A stretch of 64,000 nucleotides of DNA. It comes from Bacillus spongiae (GTDB lineage Bacteria > Bacillota > Bacilli > Bacillales > Bacillaceae_K). The stretch covers positions 1 through 64,000 of the forward strand of contig NZ_JBBAXC010000013.1 in the NCBI RefSeq assembly GCF_037120725.1. The letters run 5' to 3'. The notes under the pieces were generated by a model, which was given only the letters and a program-made list of their open reading frames with translations, did not search any database and was not told the origin of the DNA. The position numbers were made by a program, and so were the translations under genes. Positions 33,925 through 42,690 of this stretch are shown here, piece after piece; positions within the stretch are counted from its first letter, which is position 1, and every line of letters starts with the position of its first letter.

Positions 33925-34131
33925 TTAATTTTCGTTTTTTTGAACTAATAAATTGGAAAAATATTTCCGAGCCTCTGCCGTTTTCACGTGTAAGGATATT
34001 TCTTCTTCCCCCTTCGAAAATACTACAATCGAACCATTTAAATCTTCTGTCACATCGATAATAGTAAATTCTTTTTCGATAAGAAAATCTATTTTCTCTC
34101 TCTCAGCTATATATTCTTGATGATTAACCAT
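33925..34131 (-). CDS. Small protein in the pyrimidine operon, 68 residues
   Basis: MVNHQEYIAEREKIDFLIEK, EFTIIDVTEDLNGSIVVFSK, GEEEISLHVKTAEARKYFSN, LLVQKNEN. The ATG has a GGGGGGAAG site and starts 13 bases after the permease stop; 14 bases separate it from the next small gene. A central beta hairpin between two helices is likely. It is soluble with no motif that I recognise. Its fixed place between the NCS1 permease and the regulator suggests a role in transport or in the pathway; this is inference only. Confidence 0.75.
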   Translation of the reverse strand: MVNHQEYIAEREKIDFLIEKEFTIIDVTEDLNGSIVVFSKGEEEISLHVKTAEARKYFSNLLVQKNEN

Positions 34132-34144
34132 TTTCTTCCCCCCT

Positions 34145-35620
34145 TTAAAATAGGCTCCTTACATTATCAGCTTCATGATCCACTACTACTTCCTCAGACT
34201 CAACCACAATTTTCCACTCTTTCCCGACCGTAATCCCTAAATATTTTTCATCATTCGGATCCTCTATCTCCGCTTGTTTATACTTCTTAAACCACCAATA
34301 TTTTGCAAGAACATAATAACTCACCCCACCGACTGTAAACCCAACAATAAAGGAGTAATTTGGTATATAGTAGGAAGCAACCGCTCCTAAAAACCATGCT
34401 ACAAAGCCGGCAAGATTTACTCCTTTCATGTAGTTAAATTGCCCTTCCTTCTCGTATAAATCGGGAACATTTACGCGTCGTCTCCGCAAAATATAATAAT
34501 CTGAGACTAATATCCCAACGATTGCTGATAATATACCACCCACAAATAACAGAACAGGAATGATGACATCAAATAGATTCCAAGGTTGAACAATGATTCC
34601 GGCAATTCCCGCCGTAATCACGCCCGCCCAAAAAGGAAACTTTGGTCCACCAATATTAGAGAATATCGTAGCTGCTGGGACAATATTTGCAGCGATATTG
34701 GTTGACCATTGGGCGAGAACAATCATCAATAATAAAATGCCTAGAAAAAAACCACTCGCTGACTCCTGCAATGCTACAACCGGGTCAGAATCTAATACAG
34801 CAATATAGGAAATCCCTCCAATTAACACCATGAAGGTTTGTGTGAGTGGTAATGCGATCAAATTACCAATTAAGGAACTCCTATTTCTCTTAAACCAATT
34901 TCGTTCGTTTTTGGGTGCCTTCATAAAACGAGTAATCGAATTAATATCAGCTGAGAGTGTAGACCAAAATCCCATATTACTAAAAATGACTACTAAAAAC
35001 GCTGTAATCGCTGCGCTACCGGTAACAGGGCTTTCTACCCAACTCCATATTTCACGACCTTGTGAGGCGGCAGATTCTGATAATGTCGAGTACATCCAAA
35101 CCGATATCAAAATAATGACAGGTGCAGCAAGATCTGCAAATCTTTCAACAGCCTTTATTCCCAATATTGTATTGAGTAATTGAACGAAAGCAAATAACAG
35201 GAAACAGAGAAACCATTGATCAAATTCAAACAGAATGTTCAAGATGCCATTCATTGCCGTTGCACCAAAAAAAGTATTAATACCAAACCACATCGATGCA
35301 GCTAATCCACGAACTATTGATGGAATATGTGTCCCAATCGTACCAAAAGGGGCTCTCATATAAACGGGAAAGGAAAGACCGTGTTCGATTCCAATATCTC
35401 CTGTAAGACTCATGAAGACTCCTATCGCAAGCGAACCGATAATCGTAGCTATAAGAACAAAAGGTAATGGGAGCGACATCACACCCGCACCCCCTATAGC
35501 AAAAGTAGCTAATACAACGACCATCCCTACCCACATAAAAGAGTAACCCATTATGGTAATCTTTCTTCCAGAACTCGTGATTGGCAATAAATCAGGAGAT
35601 TTTAAGTAACTATTCTTCAA
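34145..35620 (-). CDS. NCS1-family permease (uracil/hydantoin/allantoin type)
   Basis: About 491 residues, 12 helices, of the nucleobase-cation-symport-1 family (Mhp1, PucI). Key parts are WVGMVVVLATFAIGGAGVMS, the Mhp1-like substrate region in MRAPFGTIGTHIPSIVRGLA and WFGINTFFGATAMNGIL, and NIAANIVPAATIFSNIGGPK in helix 8. It should import the pyrimidine base or a ring-opened relative with Na+ or H+. GAGGAG precedes two adjacent TTG codons (35620 and 35623); I take the inner one by spacing. A GTG at 35629 lies inside the ribosome site. Position between the dihydropyrimidinase and small genes points to a pyrimidine substrate. Confidence 0.85.
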   Translation of the reverse strand: MKNSYLKSPDLLPITSSGRKITIMGYSFMWVGMVVVLATFAIGGAGVMSLPLPFVLIATIIGSLAIGVFMSLTGDIGIEHGLSFPVYMRAPFGTIGTHIPSIVRGLAASMWFGINTFFGATAMNGILNILFEFDQWFLCFLLFAFVQLLNTILGIKAVERFADLAAPVIILISVWMYSTLSESAASQGREIWSWVESPVTGSAAITAFLVVIFSNMGFWSTLSADINSITRFMKAPKNERNWFKRNRSSLIGNLIALPLTQTFMVLIGGISYIAVLDSDPVVALQESASGFFLGILLLMIVLAQWSTNIAANIVPAATIFSNIGGPKFPFWAGVITAGIAGIIVQPWNLFDVIIPVLLFVGGILSAIVGILVSDYYILRRRRVNVPDLYEKEGQFNYMKGVNLAGFVAWFLGAVASYYIPNYSFIVGFTVGGVSYYVLAKYWWFKKYKQAEIEDPNDEKYLGITVGKEWKIVVESEEVVVDHEADNVRSLF

Positions 35621-35791
35621 CAATCTCACTCCTCTTTATCAGCTTTGGCAAAGAGATAACACGAATCTCCTTCGCAACATTCACTAATACAGATACAGAA
35701 AGTTGAACTCTTTCGATTCAAAGTAGTAATGGAATTTCTTTATGAAAAATAAAAAGTGAAGTGATTTTATCTATAGAAGTATAGAGTAGTC

Positions 35792-37207
35792 CTATGAATT
35801 AGTCTGATGAGGAACTTCTAATACGGAGTGATTCCCGTATTTTGCACGTTTTAAATAATTGCCGTTTCCAGGCTTCCCTACAAAAACCTTATCTTTAATT
35901 ACAAACTCTCCTCTTGATAAAACACTTACAGGTTCGCCCGTAATTGTTAGCCCTTCAAAGGCATTATAATCAACCGCCATATGATGTGTTTCCTTTGAGA
36001 TTGTCCTTTCAACCGTTGGATCAAAGATGACAAGATCAGCATCTGACCCCACTGAAATCGTTCCCTTCTGTGGAAATAGACCAAATAATTTTGCGACTCT
36101 TGTTGACATAATATCAACAAATTGATTAATGGTAATCCTTCCTTTTTTTACTCCCTCGGAAAATAATATCGAAACACGATCTTCAATAAAAGGGCCTCCA
36201 TTTGGAATCTTTGTAAAATCTCCTTTCCCTAAATCCTTCTGTCCGATAAAATCAAAGGAGCATTGATCCGAACCAAGTGTTTGTAACTGACCTGTCTTCA
36301 ATGCATTCCATAAAACATCTTGATGCCACTTTTCTCGTAATGGTGGCGACCAAACATATTTTGCCCCTTCGAAATTTGGACGTTTTAAATACGATTGATC
36401 TAAAACTAAATACTGAGGGCACGTTTCCCCCCATACATCAAACCCTTTAGTACGAGCTTGTGCGATGTTCTCAACCGCCTCAGCACATGAAACATGAACA
36501 ACATATAATTGCGATTCAGATAATCCTGTTAACGTTGCCGCTCTCCCTGTTGCTTCTCCCTCCACTTCCGGTGGTCTTGTTAACGCATGGTAAATTGGCT
36601 CTGTTTGCCCTTTCTTTAAGGCTTGTTTCGTTAAGTAATCAATTACATCACCATTTTCAGCATGCACCATCACAAGTGCACCAAGTTCCTTCGCTGTAAG
36701 TAGCGTTTTAAAAAGCGTTTCATCATCCGCTTGAAATACATTCTTATAAGCCATAAATACTTTAAAAGAAGTAACCCCCTCCTCGACCACCTCTTTTAAC
36801 TCTGTTAGGACGGATTCATTTATTTCACTTATCATTAAATGAAACCCATAATCAATCACCGCTTTATCCTTTGATTTTTTATGCCACGTTTGTAAGGCAT
36901 CTTTTAGCGGTTCCCCTTTCTCTGTTAAACAAAAATCAATAACGGTTGTGGTACCACCAAAAGCAGCAGCCTTTGTTCCTGTTTCAAAATCATCCTTCGA
37001 TACAGTTCCGCCAAAGGGCATCTCTAAATGAGTATGGGGATCAATCCCACCAGGAAAGATATAACAGCCCTTTGCGTCAATGCGTTCAGCACTCGCTTCA
37101 TCCAAACAATCTCCAATCGTGATGATTTTCCCATCCTCAATTAAGATGTCCGCCTGATATTCTTCAGTAGCTGTGACAATGACACCATGTTTAATGATTT
37201 TTTTCAT
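35792..37207 (-). CDS. hydA: Dihydropyrimidinase / hydantoinase
   Basis: A 471-residue amidohydrolase. Metal ligands are in the DPHTHLEMPF segment (residues about 55-64), the carboxylated lysine in GVTSFKVFMAYK, and later histidines in ALVMVHAENGD and LYVVHVSCAEA; the aspartate is in TLGSDQCSF. It opens dihydrouracil or dihydrothymine to N-carbamoyl-beta-alanine or N-carbamoyl-beta-aminoisobutyrate using two zinc ions. The ATG at 37207 has AAGGAGGAG eight bases upstream; the GTG nine bases earlier is in the ribosome site. It follows preA by 28 bases. A 171-base gap before the permease could hold an internal promoter. Confidence 0.93.
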   Translation of the reverse strand: MKKIIKHGVIVTATEEYQADILIEDGKIITIGDCLDEASAERIDAKGCYIFPGGIDPHTHLEMPFGGTVSKDDFETGTKAAAFGGTTTVIDFCLTEKGEPLKDALQTWHKKSKDKAVIDYGFHLMISEINESVLTELKEVVEEGVTSFKVFMAYKNVFQADDETLFKTLLTAKELGALVMVHAENGDVIDYLTKQALKKGQTEPIYHALTRPPEVEGEATGRAATLTGLSESQLYVVHVSCAEAVENIAQARTKGFDVWGETCPQYLVLDQSYLKRPNFEGAKYVWSPPLREKWHQDVLWNALKTGQLQTLGSDQCSFDFIGQKDLGKGDFTKIPNGGPFIEDRVSILFSEGVKKGRITINQFVDIMSTRVAKLFGLFPQKGTISVGSDADLVIFDPTVERTISKETHHMAVDYNAFEGLTITGEPVSVLSRGEFVIKDKVFVGKPGNGNYLKRAKYGNHSVLEVPHQTNS

Positions 37208-37235
37208 TTTTTTCACTCCTCCTTTTTCTGTTTAT

Positions 37236-38531
37236 TCAGTTCGTTTCTTTCATTCGGTTTGTATGAAAGGTTTGAACCTTGTTTATGGCTGCCTGCCGTT
37301 CGTTCCAGCTCATAGGCGGATGCTCACTTTGTACCTCAATCATGTCAATGGCATTATCAACTGGACAAACGATTGAACATAAATTACACCCCACACAATC
37401 CTCTTCTCTCACCTTCACAAATTGCTCTCCATTTTCCTTTGTAACGATATCAATACACTGATGAGAAGCATCTTCACAAGCGATATAACATTTATTGCAA
37501 TTTATACAGGTGTCCGTATTGATCCTTGCGACAATTTGATAATTTAAATCTAAATCGCCCCAATCAGAATAGTTACGGACCGATTTCCCAATCAAGTGTT
37601 CAACAGAGTCAATTCCTTTCTCCTCAAGATAGTGGTCCAACCCTTCAATCATATCCTCAACAATTCGGAAGCCATGGTGCATCACCGCTGTACATACTTG
37701 AACACCAGTAGCACCCATCAGCATAAATTCTGCCGCATTTTGCCAATCAGAAATTCCTCCAATACCAGAGATTGGGACATTTATTCGAGGGTTTCTCGCA
37801 CACTCACCAACCATATTTAAGGCAATTGGTTTCACTGCTGGTCCACAATAGCCTCCATGTGCTCCCTTCCCAGCGACGTGAGGAATCGTATTCCAAGTAT
37901 TCAGATCAACGCCGGCTAGACTGTTGATTGTGTTGATCAAACTAATGGCATCCGCTCCTCCTTGTACTGCTGCTTCGGCCGTTACGGTTATATCTGTAAT
38001 GTTTGGGGTTAATTTGACAATAACAGGTGTTTGGGCAACTTCTTTAACCCAATACGTTTGTTTTTTGACCAACTCTGGTACTTGTCCAGACGCTGACCCC
38101 ATTCCTCTTTCTGCCATTCCATGTGGACAACCAAAATTCAACTCCAATCCATCTACACCGACACTCTCTACCTTTTTCACAATTTCATGCCAATTCTTCT
38201 GCTTCGGTTCGACCATTAATGAAGCGATCACTACATGATCAGGATACTTCTTTTTTGTGTCATAAATCTCTTGTAAATTCACTTCAAGTGGGCGGTCAGT
38301 AATTAACTCAATATTATTAAATCCTGCTACTCTTTGCCCGTTATAGTGAACTGCTGCAAACCGAGAAGAAACATTAATAATCGGGTCACCTAACGTTTTC
38401 CAAACAGCTCCTCCCCACCCTGCCTCAAATGCTCGTTGTACCTGATAGGCAGAATTTGTTGGCGGTGCTGAGGCCAACCAAAAAGGATTTGGAGACTGAA
38501 TTCCAGCAAAATTCATTCTTAAATCAGCCAT
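37236..38531 (-). CDS. preA: NAD-dependent dihydropyrimidine dehydrogenase, catalytic subunit PreA
   Basis: A 431-residue FMN flavoprotein with the dihydroorotate-dehydrogenase barrel (residues 1-320): FAGIQSPNPFWLASAPPTNS, ELNFGCPHGMAERGMGSASGQ (the nucleobase loop with catalytic Cys region), VIVKLTPNITDITVTAEA, ISGIGGISDWQNAAEFMLMG. The C-terminus carries two 4Fe-4S clusters: CINCNKCYIAC and CVGCNLCSIVCP. It reduces uracil and thymine with electrons from PreT. GAGGAGGAAG precedes the ATG. Together with PreT, 24 bases upstream, it equals the mammalian enzyme split in two. Confidence 0.95.
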   Translation of the reverse strand: MADLRMNFAGIQSPNPFWLASAPPTNSAYQVQRAFEAGWGGAVWKTLGDPIINVSSRFAAVHYNGQRVAGFNNIELITDRPLEVNLQEIYDTKKKYPDHVVIASLMVEPKQKNWHEIVKKVESVGVDGLELNFGCPHGMAERGMGSASGQVPELVKKQTYWVKEVAQTPVIVKLTPNITDITVTAEAAVQGGADAISLINTINSLAGVDLNTWNTIPHVAGKGAHGGYCGPAVKPIALNMVGECARNPRINVPISGIGGISDWQNAAEFMLMGATGVQVCTAVMHHGFRIVEDMIEGLDHYLEEKGIDSVEHLIGKSVRNYSDWGDLDLNYQIVARINTDTCINCNKCYIACEDASHQCIDIVTKENGEQFVKVREEDCVGCNLCSIVCPVDNAIDMIEVQSEHPPMSWNERQAAINKVQTFHTNRMKETN

Positions 38532-38555
38532 GTAATCTTCCTCCTCTCACTCAAC

Positions 38556-39911
38556 TTAAATAGAAGCACGACTCATTAATGAAGCGTGTACACTATATGC
38601 CGCCTTCTTCCCTTGTTGGGCTGCTGTTACAACCATCGCTTCTCCTTTTCCATTTCCAAATATGACATCTCCACAAGCAAAAATACGAGAATTAGATGTT
38701 ACGAAAGTAGTTGAATCTACTTGCACAACGCCGTCCAAATGGTTTAATTCAAATTCTTCTATTAAGCTTTGATGTCTTTCTTGTCCAATGGCCATAATAA
38801 CAGCATCCACTTCTACAATGAATTCAGAATTCTTAATTGGCACGGCTAACCTTCTTCCACCCTCCACTCGTTCACTTAGCTGCATTTTCACACATTCCAT
38901 TGCCACTACTTTCCCTTCCTCATTTCCAATAAACCGCTTAGGTGCAGTAAGCCAACGAAATTCGACGCCCTCTTGCTTCGCAAAATGATACTCAAAATCA
39001 TAGGCTGTCATCTCTTCTTGTGTTCGTCTATATACGATTTTCACATCCTTTGCTCCTAAACGCACAGCACATGTTGCCCCATCAATCGCTGTGTTTCCTG
39101 CTCCGATTACCACTACATTCTTCCCACTCAGTGTTTCATTTAATGGCATGGATTTCGTTGATTTAATGAATTGAATGGCGTCAAATACCCCCTCTAATTC
39201 TTCGCCCGGAATATTTAATTTGCGCACGTTAGCCATTCCAACTGCAAAGATAACAGCATCAAACTGGTTCATAATACTTTTTGCAGATATATCTTTTCCG
39301 ATCTTTGTATTCGTTTTAATCTTGACGTTCAATTTTCGAACTTGCTCAACCTCCCAAAAAGAAATCGCTTGTGGAAGTCGAAATGAAACAATTCCGAAAG
39401 AATTTAACCCACCTGCCTCTTTCTCTGCTTCAAAGATGGTTACTTCATACCCAAATAAAGCAAGCTCCCTAGCTGCTGATAAACCTGCTGGTCCTCCTCC
39501 TATGATGGCGACCGTTTTTCCATTTGATTGCAATGGCTGAAATAATTGAGTATCATTATGCCTCGCCCAATCTGTTGCATAACGTTGTAAATCACCAATC
39601 ATAATTGGCTTAGTCGAATGGTTTAACACACAAGCTCCCTCGCAGAGCTCCTCTGTCGGACATACTCGAGCGCAGCTTGCGCCCATTGGATTAGCTGCCA
39701 TAATCGTTTTAGCTGAACCCTTTAGATTTCCTGAAGGTATTTTTTTAATAAACGATGGGATATCGATTCCAGTAGGACAAGCTTGAATACAAGGAGCATC
39801 ATAGCAATACAAACAACGGTTCGCTTCTTCCACCGCTTCTTTTCTTGAGAGTCCTTCCTTCACTTCTGCAAAATTCGCCTTAAAATCTCTCATAGAAGTA
39901 GATTCCTTCAT
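38556..39911 (-). CDS. preT: NAD-dependent dihydropyrimidine dehydrogenase, subunit PreT
   Basis: A 451-residue FAD/FeS protein related to the small subunit of glutamate synthase. The N-terminus has cysteine clusters CLYCYDAPCIQACPTG and CARVCPTEELCEGAC; the FAD motif is IIGGGPAGLSAARELALFG near residue 130, and the nucleotide motif VIGAGNTAIDGATCAVRLG near 270. It takes electrons from NAD(P)H and passes them to PreA. The ATG at 39911 follows GGGAGG by seven bases; a GTG just before is less likely. It lies between beta-ureidopropionase and PreA in the operon. Confidence 0.94.
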   Translation of the reverse strand: MKESTSMRDFKANFAEVKEGLSRKEAVEEANRCLYCYDAPCIQACPTGIDIPSFIKKIPSGNLKGSAKTIMAANPMGASCARVCPTEELCEGACVLNHSTKPIMIGDLQRYATDWARHNDTQLFQPLQSNGKTVAIIGGGPAGLSAARELALFGYEVTIFEAEKEAGGLNSFGIVSFRLPQAISFWEVEQVRKLNVKIKTNTKIGKDISAKSIMNQFDAVIFAVGMANVRKLNIPGEELEGVFDAIQFIKSTKSMPLNETLSGKNVVVIGAGNTAIDGATCAVRLGAKDVKIVYRRTQEEMTAYDFEYHFAKQEGVEFRWLTAPKRFIGNEEGKVVAMECVKMQLSERVEGGRRLAVPIKNSEFIVEVDAVIMAIGQERHQSLIEEFELNHLDGVVQVDSTTFVTSNSRIFACGDVIFGNGKGEAMVVTAAQQGKKAAYSVHASLMSRASI

Positions 39912-39985
39912 CACATAACCTCCCTATCATTTAGTAAAAGTAAATACGACTTTACATAAATTTAATTATGTAAAGCCGTATTCGC

Positions 39986-40876
39986 TTATGGTAGCAATGC
40001 TGTCATGTCACCATAGGTTTCGGGGCGTCTATCTCGATAAAACTGCCAAGTATCTCGAACTTCACGTATCATTTTTTTATCTATTTCTCCAATAATGACT
40101 TCATCTTGATCACGACTACCCATCGAAACAAAATTTCCACGTGGATCAACTATATATGACTGACCATAAAATTCGCCCATATTCCATGGCCCTTCAATGC
40201 CGACACGATTAATTGCACCTAAATAGTAGCCATTCGCTACGGCATGGGCAGGCTGCTCAAGCTTCCATAAATATTCAGAAAGCCCTGCAACGGTAGCGGA
40301 TGGATTAAAGACTATTTCCGCCCCCTTTAATCCAAGTAAACGAGCGCCCTCTGGAAAATGGCGATCGTAGCATATATAAACCCCAATTTTAGCAAAGGCT
40401 GTTTCAAAAACGGGATAGCCCAGATTACCAGGCTTAAAATAAAACTTTTCCCAAAAACCACAACCTTCATCTCCGACTCCGACGTGAGGAATGTGCTGTT
40501 TACGATATTTCCCTAAATAACGTCCATCCGCATCAATTACCGCTGCTGCATTATAATACGTTGCAATCCCTTCTCTTTCATAAATCGGTAAGATGATTAC
40601 AACTCCTAAATTTTTTGCGATTGCTTGAAATCTTGTCGTAGTTGGCCCATCTGGAATTTCCTCTGCCGAATCATACCATTTAGGGCTTTGTTCAGCACAA
40701 AAATAGGGACCATAAAAGACCTCTTGTAAGCAAATAATTTGTGCGCCCTTGTCCGCTGCCTCTTTCACAAGCCGGATATGCTTTTCGATTGCCTTTTCTT
40801 TATGTACATTTACCGGCTCACTCCCATCTACCTCATGCTTTGCCTGTATCAGACCGATTTTCACTCTATCTGACAT
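39986..40876 (-). CDS. pydC: Beta-ureidopropionase (nitrilase superfamily)
   Basis: A 296-residue C-N hydrolase. The Glu-Lys-Cys triad is visible: Glu in IICLQEVFYGPYF, Lys in GRYLGKYRKQHIPHVG, Cys in IGVYICYDRHFPEGARLLG. The GNLGYPVF and FNPSATVAGLSEYLWKLEQP segments match beta-ureidopropionase/N-carbamoyl-beta-alanine amidohydrolase rather than simple nitrilases. It cleaves N-carbamoyl-beta-alanine to beta-alanine, CO2 and ammonia. The ATG has GGAGGAAGAG upstream. First gene of the cluster; its 350-base leader holds direct repeats likely to bind the regulator. The symbol follows general usage for this activity. Confidence 0.9.
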   Translation of the reverse strand: MSDRVKIGLIQAKHEVDGSEPVNVHKEKAIEKHIRLVKEAADKGAQIICLQEVFYGPYFCAEQSPKWYDSAEEIPDGPTTTRFQAIAKNLGVVIILPIYEREGIATYYNAAAVIDADGRYLGKYRKQHIPHVGVGDEGCGFWEKFYFKPGNLGYPVFETAFAKIGVYICYDRHFPEGARLLGLKGAEIVFNPSATVAGLSEYLWKLEQPAHAVANGYYLGAINRVGIEGPWNMGEFYGQSYIVDPRGNFVSMGSRDQDEVIIGEIDKKMIREVRDTWQFYRDRRPETYGDMTALLP

Positions 40877-40994
40877 CTACTCTCTTCCTCCTTTTATTCA
40901 CATATTTTTCTAAAGGTAGTTTCGTAATGCTAAAAGTATAGACGGAATCTTATGACCTTCTCATCATTGTAAGGAGTGAATAACGATGAATCAT

Positions 40995-41039
40995 TAGACA
41001 TTTTGTAAGAACATTCATCACATAGACTAGACAATTTGT
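40995..41039. promoter_or_regulatory. Direct repeats TAGACAWTTTGT upstream of the pyrimidine operon
   Basis: TAGACATTTTGT (40995-41006) and TAGACAATTTGT (41028-41039) lie 33 bases apart, three helical turns, 120-165 bases upstream of the first gene. A similar site precedes mmsA. They are candidate binding sites for the PucR-type regulator. Confidence 0.5.
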
Positions 41040-41083
41040 TACGATTTACTATCGTTTTACTATTCAATAAGTTACCATAGTTC

Positions 41084-41105
41084 TATTACAAAGTTTGTTG
41101 TAATA
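41084..41105. promoter_or_regulatory. Inverted repeat upstream of the pyrimidine operon
   Basis: TATTACAA (41084-41091) and TTGTAATA (41098-41105) form a perfect 8-bp inverted repeat with a six-base spacer. It may be a second regulator site (for instance nitrogen or carbon control), but it does not fit the TnrA consensus. Confidence 0.4.
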
Positions 41106-41199
41106 AGAAGGTTGAAATAAAAAAAAGTTAGCTAATTTTATTGATTTATAGGGAATTTCGTCAATTATGCAGTCATAAGGGTTTATGAAAACAAAAAAA

Positions 41200-41231
41200 A
41201 ACACTTCTCATATGAAACTATGAAAAGCGTT
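41200..41231 (-). terminator. 13-bp terminator
   Basis: AACACTTCTCATA and TATGAAAAGCGTT pair with two mismatches or wobbles over a six-base loop; on the minus strand nine T follow. It ends the gene at 41238-41693 and insulates the pyrimidine operon. Confidence 0.85.
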
Positions 41232-41237
41232 TCTCTG

Positions 41238-41693
41238 TTACACAGCTTGCTCACTATCCGTAATAAAGACAGTGTCTTCAACAAATAACTCTACTGGGAA
41301 CGGTTCTGGAATGACCTTAGCATTTACTAAAGTCTGTTGGTTCAACCTCTTTGTCCCATGATAGACCGGAATAGTTGACGTATCCATCTTAATTAAATAT
41401 AGAAAGACTGCATCTTGTGCAGCATCAAGTAAAAGCATGCGTTCTTTTTCATTTTCTTCATATAATTTGAACGTATGTTTACTCATATAAACTTTATTAT
41501 TCGGTATTATTTTTAAATACGGTTTAAGAAAGGAATAATTAATCGATTGATCTGAATGTAATAGAACCGTATAATCAACTGATTCATGCTTGTTCTTTCC
41601 CCATTCAGATATTGCTTGATCGATCGATAGCAAGGATACCTTTTGCCTTGAGAACCGTTGAAACCATTTTTTTAACAGTTGTAGCACCTCCAT
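41238..41693 (-). CDS. Hypothetical cytoplasmic protein, 151 residues
   Basis: MEVLQLLKKWFQRFSRQKVS begins the frame, but GGAGGTG lies inside these first codons, so true initiation may be a few codons later at a rare start such as the CTG at codon 6. The rest is a soluble alpha/beta-looking protein (ESVDYTVLLHSDQSINYSFL, KERMLLLDAAQDAVFLYLIK, ELFVEDTVFITDSEQAV) with no cysteine, signal or known motif. It is monocistronic with a strong terminator and divergent from an alpha/beta hydrolase. Family not recognised. Confidence 0.65.
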   Translation of the reverse strand: MEVLQLLKKWFQRFSRQKVSLLSIDQAISEWGKNKHESVDYTVLLHSDQSINYSFLKPYLKIIPNNKVYMSKHTFKLYEENEKERMLLLDAAQDAVFLYLIKMDTSTIPVYHGTKRLNQQTLVNAKVIPEPFPVELFVEDTVFITDSEQAV

Positions 41694-41753
41694 AAGTGAT
41701 TAGTAGATTCTTACATTATTATACCATATTTTTGCACATTCTCTGATTATTGG

Positions 41754-41767
41754 TATAAACGTTATCA
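41754..41767. promoter_or_regulatory. Possible catabolite-responsive element
   Basis: TATAAACGTTATCA matches the cre consensus TGWAANCGNTNWCA at 13 of 14 positions. It lies between the divergent genes at 41693 and 41827. Confidence 0.3.
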
Positions 41768-41826
41768 ATCTACAAAATTCTACGATTTTCTACTTGATTT
41801 CAATTTATTAGAATGATTAAATAAAA

Positions 41827-42657
41827 ATGAGAGACTTTTTAGAAATGAGGTTGCACACCAACGTGTTACATTACAGAACATATTTACATGAGCCTAACGC
41901 ACCGTGGGTAACATTTATTCATGGGGCAGGTGGAAGTTCATCCATCTGGTATAAACAAATTAAGGAATATAAACAACGATTTAATGTGTTATGTATCGAT
42001 TTAAGGGGCCATGGAAAGTCCGATGTCACATGGCAAAAAGGTGATACCTTTAATGAAATTGCGGAAGATGTAAAAAAAGTTTTGGATCATCTTAATCTAA
42101 CCAAAACCCATATGATTGGCATTTCTTTAGGAACGATTGTCGTTCAAACATTCGCTAGAATTTATCCAAATCAAGTAGAGTCTATGATATTAGCAGGTGC
42201 GGTTATTCAACTGAATCTTCGAACTAAATTCTTGTTATCGATTGGGAATATGTGCAAAAATATTTTTCCTTACATGTGGCTTTACCGTTTTTTCGCTTGG
42301 ATTATCATGCCAAAGAAATCACACACTGAATCTCGTTACGCCTTTATCAGGCAAGCTAAGAAAATGTGCCAAAAGGAATTTGTCAGGTGGTTTTCTTTAA
42401 CAAAATCCGTAAACCCGTATTTACGTAACCTACAAAAAGTCGTTAAAGGCATTCCCACATTATTTATTATGGGACAAGAAGACTATTTATTCATCACACC
42501 TGTGAAAGAATTGGTAAAACGTCAAAAAGATTTAGAATTAGCCTCTATTGAAAATTGTGGTCACGTATGCAATATTGACCAGCCTGAACGTTTTAATGAG
42601 ATTTCTATTGACTTTATAAACGATTTGACATCAAAATCAACTATTATTTCTGCATAA
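41827..42657 (+). CDS. Alpha/beta-fold hydrolase
   Basis: A 276-residue hydrolase. The oxyanion region is VTFIHGAGGSSSIWYKQI, the nucleophile elbow HMIGISLGTIVVQ (GxSxG with Ser near residue 98), the acid is in LFIMGQEDYLFI and the histidine in CGHVCNIDQPERF, so all three catalytic residues are present. The substrate is unknown; the fold covers esterases, lipases and C-C hydrolases. The ribosome site is weak (no clear GGAGG before the ATG at 41827), so a start a few codons inside is possible. A perfect terminator follows. Confidence 0.82.
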   Translation: MRDFLEMRLHTNVLHYRTYLHEPNAPWVTFIHGAGGSSSIWYKQIKEYKQRFNVLCIDLRGHGKSDVTWQKGDTFNEIAEDVKKVLDHLNLTKTHMIGISLGTIVVQTFARIYPNQVESMILAGAVIQLNLRTKFLLSIGNMCKNIFPYMWLYRFFAWIIMPKKSHTESRYAFIRQAKKMCQKEFVRWFSLTKSVNPYLRNLQKVVKGIPTLFIMGQEDYLFITPVKELVKRQKDLELASIENCGHVCNIDQPERFNEISIDFINDLTSKSTIISA

Positions 42658-42690
42658 AAAACGAACTAGACTATGTCTAGTTCGTTTTTT
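42656..42690 (+). terminator. Perfect terminator
   Basis: ACGAACTAGA pairs with TCTAGTTCGT over CTATG, with flanking A and T runs extending the stem. Follows the hydrolase stop directly. Confidence 0.95.

Noticed and set aside
33630-34061. 143-codon plus-strand frame across the small pyrimidine-operon genes
   Set aside because: The opposite strand has two short genes with excellent ribosome sites and natural composition; this one is their antisense shadow.
38788-39540. Plus-strand frames over preT
   Set aside because: Antisense shadows of a well conserved enzyme; no start signals.
40990-41110. TnrA/GlnR box upstream of the pyrimidine operon
   Set aside because: The nearest string TGTGA...TTACA has nine, not seven, bases between half-sites.
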